NCBI GenBank assembly: GCA_949317995.1
Contig: OX439044.1
Span: forward strand, 22,516,733 to 22,580,732
Length of the DNA stretch: 64,000 bases
Source of the DNA: Acholoe squamosa
Taxonomy: Eukaryota > Annelida > Polychaeta > Phyllodocida > Polynoidae
Reading direction: 5' to 3'
Both the position numbers and the translations under genes were made by a program. The notes below the pieces were generated by a model that worked only from the letters and a program-made list of their open reading frames with translations, searched no databases and had not been told where the DNA came from. Below, piece by piece: positions 43,545 to 52,800 of the stretch (its first letter is position 1; each line of letters starts with the position of its first letter).

Positions 43545-44938
43545 CTAATATCCAGATTGGAGATCGAGACAACTAAACCACTTGTTTCCTCCTAGGGCAT
43601 CCAAGGATTCGTCGATGCGCGGGAGGGGGTAAGCATTTTTCTTAGTCACTCCATTCAGACATCGATAATCGACGCAGAATCTCATGGTCCCATCCTTCTT
43701 CGTCACCATCTGGACGGGACTGGACCAGGGACTAGTACTTGGCCTAACCACCCCCGTATCCAACATCTCCTTAAGTTCTTCATCCGCTGCAGCTTTCTTG
43801 CTGAGCGGAATCCTTCTATAAGGGACTCGGATAGGTTGTGCGTCACCCGTATCGATGTTATGCAGACATCGATCGGTGCGCCCTAACGGTTCATCTGGGG
43901 ATTTAAAGACATCCACATGCTTACGTAGTAAGGCGGACAGTTTCAGTCTTTCTTCTGGCTGGGTCAGGTGGGTGTCGCCATACATGTCTAACAGCCAGGT
44001 AGGGAGCTCCCCCGTGCGGGTGCTCGCGATTTCTGCCGTCTCGATGTCTGCAGCTTCTTGCTCGAGACGCATGATCACAGATCCTACCTCCGTTGAAGAG
44101 AGTTCACCGTTTCTGTCAGCGTACTGTACAGTACCGACCACCTGGCCTTTCTCCAGGACAATGTCTCGATTCAGTGGATTACAGACGGGAAACACTGTTC
44201 GACGGACATTGCTGACAAGGGCAGCCTCACCAACCAACCCAAAACTTCTCAGAGTTTTCAGGTCGGGTTCGACTATGCCCTGTCGATCTCTTTCCAGACC
44301 GTCGGATTTTACCAAGACATCGCACCGATGTCTGGCAGGTATCCTAGTGGTCTGTGCTACTGAGGCTATCGATGACACTCTCTTCAGTTTACACTGATGG
44401 TGCTCTTCTACCGGCTCGGTCATGACCAATTGACCCGTCCTTGGGTTCAGGATCATACCGTATAATGCCGCGAAGTCGAGCCCCAGAATGCCATCGTCAG
44501 CCACATCGGCCACTATTGGGCTAAACACATAGTGGGTCGATGCGACCTTAAGAGGTAGAACCAATCGACCATAGGTCCGCATTTCGGCTCCAGACACAGT
44601 GCACGCCGTTATTCCCTCGTAGAGATTATCTGACGGCACTACTAACGTTTTCGCGAGTTCCCGAGAGACAATGGTGTGGCTGGCACCAGTATCTATCAGG
44701 AAGTCTAGAGAACGCCCTCGAATCTCTGCAGACAGGTACCATCGTTTCCCCGACAAGGGGGCGGTTCCTGCTAGCATTCTCAACCCTACGTCAGTACTCA
44801 GATCGATCCCTCTCTTCTTCAGAAAAGAGAGACAGGGATCATCTGAGGGAAGCTCTGTTGCGCAGACTCTGGCCAGCTGCCGCATCAGGGCTTCTCTCCC
44901 GGCGTCGACTTTCACTTTCGATCCAGTCGAACCCTTGA
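43545..44938 (-). CDS. pol: Element 2 Pol: protease and RT fingers
   Basis: The open frame begins before the listed GTG at 44915. Aspartic protease [12 protein letters not shown] (about 44,670-44,700) and [14 protein letters not shown], then RT to LDLQSGY-stop. The junction with Gag needs a -1 shift at GGAAAAC (45180s), an open -1 stretch of about 90 codons, and a further indel near 44,930 before this frame is reached. Confidence 0.88.
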
Positions 44939-45174
44939 CCTCGGAGTTCGGGCTGCCAGCCCCTGTTCCTTGGCCATTGAGGCTTTTTCTACACCGACAT
45001 CTTCGGAACCCGACCGGTGATCAACCGGTGCCACTGTGGTAAAGGGCTGGGACGGCCCTACCGGGACCTTACCTAGTTCCCTCGAATCTACTGTCGTCTG
45101 ATCAGGAGTGCCAGAGGTGCTGATACCTTGGCTTTTCGATGGTCGGGCAGCTCGATTGCCACGTCGAGCCGCCC

Positions 45175-45185
45175 GCCTCAGTTTT
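45175..45185 (-). promoter_or_regulatory. Candidate -1 frameshift site, element 2 gag/pol
   Basis: ACG GAA AAC TGA. After a -1 slip the frame stays open for about 90 codons, far longer than expected by chance beside an unselected stop. Confidence 0.6.
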
Positions 45186-46488
45186 CCGTCGCGTCAGGTG
45201 GTAGACCTTTAATCGGCTCGGGGCAAGTTCGTGCGAAATGCCCCTGCTTCTTGCAGTTCCAACACTTGGCGTCGGACGGAGGGGTACTCGGCTTCTCCGA
45301 GCTAGTACCAGGGGCATCCCCTCCCTCGATAACCCTGAGTAAATTCTTCAATTGACTCAGCGAGAAGGTCTGTTCCTGTACCTTGAGTTTGGAGGCCTTG
45401 TTTGGTGTTTTCGATTTACCAGCGGATTTCTGACTTTTCTTAGTCTTACTCCCCGCCCCGGGCTTCGAGTATGAGGACACTTCCCCCTGTCCCTCCTCGC
45501 CCAAAGCGGCGTCGGCCAACGCCGACAATGCATTTGTCGAGGTAGGATTCACCAACTTCGGCAGGAGTTGTCGTTTCCGCAACAACTCGTCTGCCAAGTC
45601 CATGAGATCCTTGAGGGACATGTAAGTGCGCCACTCCCGAAGAACGTCTTGTTGTAAATCAACGTCATATAATCCTCCTATGAACAACTGGTTGACTTTG
45701 GTTATGAGCCATTCAACCGAGAAGTCCACACCTGGATAGGCATCGCCGGCAAGACGTCTCAAAGCAAAGCCATAGGCTCTAATGCTTTCGTTCTTGCCTT
45801 GGCGTCTCTTCTCCATTGTGACAATGGGATCTTGAAGGCTAGAAGTCATGGCTTCCGTTACCATGTCGACCAGTCCCTCCAAAGTCCCATCTCCATGCTC
45901 CTCCCATAGCCACACAGTATCAGCTGCAGGGCCATTCTGGAGTAACATGAGGAGTTGAGCTAATGCCATACTCGAGGTCCACACATTTACTCGACGGACG
46001 TGATTGAATCCGTGGTACCAACGGAGCCAATCGTCCTTCCATGTAATTGGAGGGCACTCGACTGACCTAGTTCGGGCTGGTTCATGCCCGATAGAGGTAT
46101 TTTCAAACATTCTGCTTGATCTCCTGACCTGATCAAGAGCGAATGTTGTACCTCTTCTAGGTATTTGATGGTCCATCCCCATGTTTCTCATAGTCGTGTC
46201 TGCACGACTATGATTCATCCCCCAGGGATTACCAGAATCGGCGTCACTCAGGCGCGAAGCCTCGAATCTGATATCCCTATATTTGGGCGGATCAACATGT
46301 TGTTGGGTCGTGGTAGGGGTCGAGAACTGTCCGATCACTCCACTTAGACCATCGGTGCGTGGCATCGAAGGAACAGGTAGGGTCCGACGCGACCTCGAAT
46401 CAACTTTCGAGATATCGTCGATTGCCCCCACCATTCTATCTATCTCAGCCTGCTGTTTTGAACGTTCCGCCTGTCTTAATTCCGACAC
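45178..46488 (-). CDS. gag: Element 2 Gag with CCHC zinc knuckle
   Basis: 436 residues. Capsid-like Gag domain (WLRWYHGFNHVRRVN, LLQNGPAADTVWLWEEHGDG, MEKRRQGKNESIRAYGFALRRL, LFIGGLYDVDLQQDV) and knuckle CWNCKKQGHFARTC at about 409-422. It ends DATEN-stop, nucleotides GGAAAACTGA, the same as elements 1 and 3. Upstream the frame continues through a TGA at 46528-46530 into the coiled-coil part. Confidence 0.9.
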   Translation of the reverse strand: MSELRQAERSKQQAEIDRMVGAIDDISKVDSRSRRTLPVPSMPRTDGLSGVIGQFSTPTTTQQHVDPPKYRDIRFEASRLSDADSGNPWGMNHSRADTTMRNMGMDHQIPRRGTTFALDQVRRSSRMFENTSIGHEPARTRSVECPPITWKDDWLRWYHGFNHVRRVNVWTSSMALAQLLMLLQNGPAADTVWLWEEHGDGTLEGLVDMVTEAMTSSLQDPIVTMEKRRQGKNESIRAYGFALRRLAGDAYPGVDFSVEWLITKVNQLFIGGLYDVDLQQDVLREWRTYMSLKDLMDLADELLRKRQLLPKLVNPTSTNALSALADAALGEEGQGEVSSYSKPGAGSKTKKSQKSAGKSKTPNKASKLKVQEQTFSLSQLKNLLRVIEGGDAPGTSSEKPSTPPSDAKCWNCKKQGHFARTCPEPIKGLPPDATEN

Positions 46489-46527
46489 TAGGAATTCCAG
46501 GCGGGCATGTTCGGGCTTCGAGAGATC

Positions 46528-46962
46528 TCATTGCTCGCTGATGGCAAAGAGCTGCTTGACCTCCTTCATGGCACGATCAAGCCACTCTCTGTAGTCAGGG
46601 TTTTCGACTAGATCCTCTTGAGTAGCAACTCTAGTAGTGCTGCATTCACTACTTTGTTGCCTATCTCGAAGTCCAGCGGTACGCAATTTCGATTCCGTCT
46701 GCTCCTTCAGACGTTCTTCGAGTGCGAGTTCATCACGAACTTCTTTATTCACCCTGGCTTCATCAGCCTTTCTGCGAGACAATATCTCTCGTCGGAGCTC
46801 ATCGATTTCTCCACGCATGGCTCCCAGAGTATCCGAATCCTTCTGATCTCTCAGTGATTGGGCTACTAGGGATTCAGACTTCAAGGAATTAAGCTCGGCC
46901 TCGTGCCTCGCTTTTTGTTCCATCAGAACCTGATATTCCGCCATTTTGTTTGCGTGTTTGAT
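46528..46962 (-). CDS. Element 2 Gag extension, second coiled-coil segment
   Basis: Charged, heptad-like (ARHEAELNSLKSESLVAQ, IDELRREILSRRKADEARV). Bounded by in-frame TGA codons at 46963-46965 and 46528-46530; the frame is continuous on both sides. The nucleotides around the second stop (GAGCAATGAGATCTC) nearly match those around the element-1 stop (GAGCAGTGAAATCTC). Confidence 0.65.
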   Translation of the reverse strand: MKHANKMAEYQVLMEQKARHEAELNSLKSESLVAQSLRDQKDSDTLGAMRGEIDELRREILSRRKADEARVNKEVRDELALEERLKEQTESKLRTAGLRDRQQSSECSTTRVATQEDLVENPDYREWLDRAMKEVKQLFAISEQ

Positions 46963-47946
46963 TCATTCCTCACAGCGACGACGCATTTCTGCCTCGTCCC
47001 TGGCTCGAGCATCCTCGTCAGCTTGCATCTGACAGAGTAACGACTCTCGTTCCTGACGTAGCTGTTTCACCTGCTTTTCATAAGCCGTTAGGTGCTCAGC
47101 TACTTCTTCAGTATGCTCGGCTGATTGTTGGTTCAACTCATGCCGCAACTCTTGCAGTTGCTCCTCCAACATAGTCTTTTCTACTTCTTGTAGTTTCAAC
47201 TTATGTTTAAGGGACGTCTGCTCGTGTTGGGCATCCCGAAAATCGTTTCGAGCTCTCTCGACACATTCTCGGCGGCTAGTAGCAAGGCGATCGATCTTCG
47301 CTTTTAGGGATTGACAATCCATTGCTGTCAACCGACTACGCTCGATCTCCGACTTCGTTGCAAGCAAGGACTCCTTTTCGCTAGAGAGCTGCTTGACCTT
47401 CTCCTGAAGATCAGTAAGTTCTCTATTCGCGATCTGAGTCTTGTTCGAAGCCTCTAACGCTTGCTGCCTAAGCTGTTCCAATTTCAGCTCTATTTCTGTA
47501 CTCTTCTCCTGAGCTTTCGTGGTGTTACTCGCGAGAGCATCCAACTGCTGGCGACCCTGGCGCAGTTGGCGTTGCTGCTCTTGCAGCAACTCCTCGTTGA
47601 GTCCCCTGCCACTGTCAATACTTCCTTGTATCGACACGGGCGAGGGACCCTTGAAGGACCAATTGCCAAGGCCCATTGGAGTTCCCACGGGCGAGGCTGA
47701 TTTTTCTACATAGGACAAACTCTGTGTCCTCAAGAAGTTCTCAGCCGCCGGAGAGAGTTGAGTCGATACTCGCCAATTGAGTAGTCGGCTCCTTTGATAC
47801 AGGCCCAACGGGTCAGACGATGGACCTAATATCAGAGTGTGGTTCAAACCACCACCGATTAGTGGATCATTTCTATCCACTAACGGGCCTGTAGTCACTT
47901 GATGTTGGTGATTGGGGTCATCACCTTCATCCAAGTGACCCTGCAT
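46963..47946 (-). CDS. Element 2 Gag N-terminal extension (coiled coil)
   Basis: 327 residues from ATG 47946, close to the primer binding site. After about 110 mostly unstructured residues comes a long coiled coil (QRQLRQGRQQLDALASN, LKLQEVEKTMLEEQLQEL). It corresponds in place and type to the element-1 extension, although sequence similarity is weak. Confidence 0.7.
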   Translation of the reverse strand: MQGHLDEGDDPNHQHQVTTGPLVDRNDPLIGGGLNHTLILGPSSDPLGLYQRSRLLNWRVSTQLSPAAENFLRTQSLSYVEKSASPVGTPMGLGNWSFKGPSPVSIQGSIDSGRGLNEELLQEQQRQLRQGRQQLDALASNTTKAQEKSTEIELKLEQLRQQALEASNKTQIANRELTDLQEKVKQLSSEKESLLATKSEIERSRLTAMDCQSLKAKIDRLATSRRECVERARNDFRDAQHEQTSLKHKLKLQEVEKTMLEEQLQELRHELNQQSAEHTEEVAEHLTAYEKQVKQLRQERESLLCQMQADEDARARDEAEMRRRCEE

Positions 47947-47990
47947 GTCGAACTTAAGCTCGCAGTACCTATGCGGACTAAAGTTAACAA

Positions 47991-48005
47991 CTGGTCACGG
48001 CACCA
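47991..48005 (-). other. Element 2 primer binding site
   Basis: TGGTGCCGTGACCAG, one base inside the 5' LTR, nearly identical to that of element 1. Confidence 0.75.
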
Positions 48006-48006
48006 G

Positions 48007-48474
48007 TGTAGTGTTCTACCCCTCGATGTTCAATCGAATCTTTCGATAAACAACGAAGAACAGCTATTCAGGTTCCAGTTAAAACTTTATTGTCTAATAA
48101 CACATAGGCATCAGCCGTTCTCGATCACAGTTACAGGTGGCAGAGTTTGAACTCTAAATCAGTTTCGACACTAGGCCTTCTAGTGTCTACAGTTGATATT
48201 CCACATACGCCTCCTCTGTGCAGCAGCACAGAGGAGTACTAGAATATGGTAGCCGGGCAGCTGCCAACCATCGCTCACGATGGTCAGTCGGGGCTGGACT
48301 GACCCTGAGGAAGGCCGTACAACGGCCTTATATACACCGGAGTCGAGGGCCACGTGACCAAGTGGTGACGTGGCGCTGGACTCCAGCGCCCCCAGGCGTC
48401 GGGTAATAGAGGTGCTCTCGACGTCGCCCACGAGGACCACGAAGGTACCTCGAAGACGACGCGGGACCACCACA
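48007..48474 (-). repeat. Element 2 5' LTR
   Basis: 468 bp. On the minus strand it has CACGTG at 48351-48356, a TATATAAG box near 48,330 and AATAAA at 48086-48091. Confidence 0.95.
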
Positions 48475-48869
48475 GTATTTACACTTATACGTCCATGTAC
48501 CCGTGGGTCTTCAGGTGTAGTTGGGGAATCCGGATGGCAGGTGGCAGCACCTGCCTCTGGGTTCGTATCCATTACACCAGGGGGCCTACCACTCGTCCGC
48601 CACACGTCACGTGGCCGGTCTGAGTTTCGCGGGCTTTTCCCCTATATAAGGCTGGTTCTACCCCCATGTTCTCCAGTAGTAATTTTACCCACTGCTCAAC
48701 CAGGTCATTACCCGAAAGGGTAACCGAATGCCCTAGCAGCATGTAGTCCTCTGAGGCCGTGAACGTATGTAACATAAGCTATTAAATTTAAAGCTTGGTT
48801 GCCTACCCGGAAACTTTCTCTCTCTTCGTTATGATTACTTAATCTAACTTAACGCGACGAACCACTACA
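48475..48869 (+). repeat. Element 3 5' LTR, main part
   Basis: This continues the 16-bp start at 35493. It ends CGAACCACTACA at 48869; total length without element 2 is about 407 bp. TATATAAG at 48643-48650 with CACGTG at about 48,609. The solo LTR at 15.6-16.3 kb aligns over the whole length. No primer binding site follows, so the adjacent leader is deleted or mutated. Confidence 0.88.
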
Positions 48870-48949
48870 CTAATAACAATAGTGGTTTCTTTAGTTTTGG
48901 TGGAAAAATGCACAACCCACCAATAATCTAGGATACACCTCACAGGTGC

Positions 48950-49862
48950 CTCTATTCGGAGCAGGAGGATCAGGGGGTGGAGGAGGACCACCACCCGGTG
49001 GCTTTGGGAGTACTTATGGTACGAATCGGGCGATGGTAAAGGAGCCGTGGAACAATGGAGAGATTCCCAAATTGTAGGACTCTCAGCCCATATGAAATAT
49101 GATGAACTCATAGAGATTGCTTCATATTTATATGGAAATATAGTTGGGGAAGATCCTTGGCTGACGTTCACTAAAAGAACGCAGAAACCTAAGGAATCTG
49201 CCAAAGTGTTCGGCTTAGAATGTCAACGACTGTTGCATAAAGCCAGACCTCAATGGAGGTTAGATGATGAATGCTTCCTAGATGAAACGTTTAAACAATT
49301 CATCGAAGGATTGCGGAATCAGGAACACAGGACAGTAGCCTGTGAAGCTTGGAAGAATGATGCCTCTTTGACAGATTTGTTCCAGTCCTTAGATCATTAT
49401 GATCGAAAGGCCTGGATTTTTGCCTGGAAGGTACCTCAACAGATGTCTGCAATGATAATACCGGATGGGATACCCAAAACCGATTCATCCGAATCAGGGG
49501 AACCTGACAATGATGAAAACGTTGGGGCCGTTGGTCAAGGGAACCCCCGGTACAACCGGAACTGGGGAAAGAAAACGGGTTACGTCAAGGAGAAAGTGAT
49601 TACCACCAAACCTCCTGTGACTCAACCCGATACCAAACCGAATACCGGTCCGTCTTTATCAGAGGACCTGGTTACCAACTTGGTAAAGAAGATCACTGAG
49701 AATCTTAGAAGGCCTAGGCCTGATAGGAGTGTAGTGACGTGCTTCCGCTGTCAGGAAACTGGACATCATGCTGCCGAGTGTGAGGCAGATAAGCCAGTTT
49801 ACAGAAACGCTCATTACCGGAACAATCCGAGTAAGGAGGACTCAGTGAAGAAGGAAAACTGA
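48950..49862 (+). pseudogene. Element 3 Gag, truncated
   Basis: Begins with a GGGGGPPPGGFG remnant, then jumps to the GKGAVEQW segment, losing about 75 codons compared with element 1. The rest (FTKRTQKPKESAKVFGLECQRL, FKQFIEGLRNQ) and the knuckle CFRCQETGHHAAEC (about 49,740-49,782) are preserved. It ends KKEN-stop, nucleotides GGAAAACTGA, as in elements 1 and 2. Confidence 0.85.
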
Positions 49863-52800
49863 GTGGGGGTGTCCATGATGGCAACCGGATTACCCCCCGA
49901 ATGAGTGATTGCCATGACTGCCAGCCTATCACCGCTTGCAGTGCTGGTGAGAATCCTCTAGCGATTTCGCCCAGCAGTGAAGCTAAGGGACCTGATCAGT
50001 TCCTTACTCATGAGGCTGGGGACACCAGGTGTCAAGAACCGGCAGAAGAACACAGAGGGGAAACCCGATATCAGTCCAGAGGAAGTGGCCAATGGGTTGG
50101 CCAGGGTGGGGTGTGCCCAGCTTCCCCCGGGTCATCCTTGTCTCGAATTTTTGAAGGGATGTGGATTTGACCTCGGCCATAAGACAGAACTTGCCAAGTA
50201 TGCAAGTTGTCCTACCTACTTGAAAGGTAGGAGGTGGTACTGAGTTTCTTGTTGATACGGGTGCTAGCCACTCCTGTATTCTATGATCTTTTGCCTACGA
50301 ATCATTAAACCTTCACAACGGAAGGAAATGCTCGTACGGCCAACGGTAGCACGATGCAAACGTTCGGTAGAACATGTATGAGGTTCAGTCTACAGGAGGA
50401 TAAGGACTTCATCCTTACTCCTACTGTGGCGAACATCGCGGATGATGGTATGCTTGGTCTGGATTTTGCTGCATTATATGGAGCAAGGTTAGATTCCCAG
50501 AGGGGAATATTGGAAGTGAGAGACCCATGTCATCTCGAAGTACAATGTGTACTTAGACAAGTGAGCAGTGTAGCCAGTGTAGCCCAGACTGTTAAGATAC
50601 CACCAGGCACCGCCTGTGATGTCTTATGTCGAGCAGACAGAAAGTTTTCAGGAAAAACTGGAGTTGTAGAGCCAGATATGGCAATGTTGTCAAGTATCGG
50701 ATTGGAATCCGCAGACGTTCTAGTAGCTAACGCTGCTTGGACAGTGGTTCCTATATCCAATACCGGTAATAAGACTGTCTACATATAGAAGGATACGATC
50801 CTAGGGTCGGTTGTCCTCTCTGAACTGGTAGAAGGCTGTGAACATGCTTCAGCACCCGGAGTCCCTTCCTCATTCGAAAGGAATCCGGAATTAGATATTC
50901 TAATAGCCAAAAGCCATGTCGAAAATGACGAACAATGTGAAGCTCTAACTGACTTGCTAGACAAGTACCGTAAAGCTTTTGCAGCACCAAGTGAACAATT
51001 GGGGCGTACCGATAAGGTACTGCATACGATTGACACTGGTGAGAATGAACCTTTTAAGATTCCTTATAGAAGACTCCCACTAGCCAAGAAAAGGGTAGCT
51101 GAGGAGGAGATAGCTAAAATGCTTGAACAGGATGTAATAATTCCATCAACCAGTCCTTGGTCTAGCCCTGTGTGCATGGTGACTAAGAAAGATGGTACCA
51201 TCCGTTTTTGCATAGATTACCGGAAATTGAATGGTATGACCAAGAAGAATTCATATCCCTTACCACGGATTGATGAGACTATAGACTCCCTTGGAGGTAA
51301 GCAATTGTATTGCTCTCTAGACTTACAATCCGGGTACTGGCAAGTGGGTATGCATCCGAAAGACATGGAGAAGACGGCCTTTTCCAGTCATATTGGGTTA
51401 TTCCAATATAATGTGATGCCGTTTGGATTGTGCAATGCACCGGTGACATTTGAAGCCATGATGGAAACTTTATTAAGTGACCTATTATGGAAGAAATGTC
51501 TCGTCTATCTAGATGATGTGATAGTCTTTGGGAAGATCTTTTGCCTACGAATCATGAAACTTTCACAACGGAAGGAAATGCTCGTACGGCCGACGGTAGC
51601 ACGATGCAAACGTTCGGTAGAACATGTATGAGGTTCAGTCTACAGGAGGATAAGGACTTCATCCTTACTCCTACTGTGGCGAACATCGCGGATGATGGTA
51701 TACTTGGTATGGATTTTGCTGCATTATATGGAGCAAGGTTAGATTCCCAGAGGGAAATATTGGAAGTGAGAGACCCGTATCATCTCGAAGTACAATGTGT
51801 ACTTAGACAAGTAAGCAGTGTAGCCAGTGTAGCCCAGACTGTTAAGATACCACCAGGCACCGCCTGTGATGTCTTATGTCGAGCGGACAGAAAGTTTTCA
51901 GGAAAAACTGGAGTTGTAGAGCCAGATATGGCAATGTTGTCAAGTATCGGATTGGAATCCGCAGACGTTCTAGTAGCTAGCGCTGCTTGGACAGTGGTTC
52001 CTATATCCAATACCAGTAATAAGACTGTCTACGTACAGAAGGATACGATCCTAGGGTCGGTTGTCCTCTCTGAACTGGTAGAAGGCTGTGAACATGCTTC
52101 AGCACCCGGAGTCCCTTCCTCATTCGAAAGGAATCCGGAATTAGATATTCTAATAGCCATGTCGAAAATGACGAACAACGTGAAGCTCTAACTGACTTGC
52201 TAGACAAGTACCGTAAAGCTTTTGCAGCACCAAGTGAACAATTGGGGCGTACCGATAAGGTACTGCATACAATTGACACTGGTGAGAATGAACCTTTTAA
52301 GATTCCTTATAGAAGACTCCCACTAGCCAAGAAAAGGGTAGCTGAGGAGGAGATAGCTAAAATGCTTGAACAGGATGTAATAATTCCATCAACCAGTCCT
52401 TGGTCTAGCCCTGTGTGCATGGTGACTAAGAAAGATGGTACCATCCGTTTTTGCATAGATTACCGGAAATTGAATGGTATGACCAAGAAGAATTCATATC
52501 CCTTACCACAGATTGATGAGACTATAGACTCCCTTGGAGGTAAGCAATTGTATTGCTCTCTAGACTTACAATCCGGGTACTGGCAAGTGGGTATGCATCC
52601 GAAAGACATGGAGAAGACGGCCTTTTCCAGTCATATTGGGTTATTCCAATATAATGTGATGCCGTTTGGATTGTGCAATACACCGGCGACATTTGAAGCC
52701 ATGATGGAAACTTTATTAAGTGACCTATTATGGAAGAAATGTCTCGTCTATCTAGATGATGTGATAGTCTTTGGAAAGACATACGAGGAATGCTTGGAAA

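Larger units (their letters stand above)
35509..48474 (-). mobile_element. Element 2: 13.0-kb Ty3/gypsy LTR retrotransposon
   Basis: A complete minus-strand element with LTRs at 48007-48474 (5') and 35509-35976 (3'), each 468 bp, and a GTAT duplication at 35505-35508 and 48475-48478. The primer binding site TGGTGCCGTGACCAG (minus) lies at 47991-48005 and the polypurine tract AGTGGGGGGTGG (minus) at 35977-35988. The order is Gag with coiled-coil extension, Pol, ORF3. By eye the LTRs differ at about six positions (~1.3%). Gag, Pol and ORF3 carry several stops and shifts. It is inserted in the 5' LTR of element 3. Confidence 0.95.
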
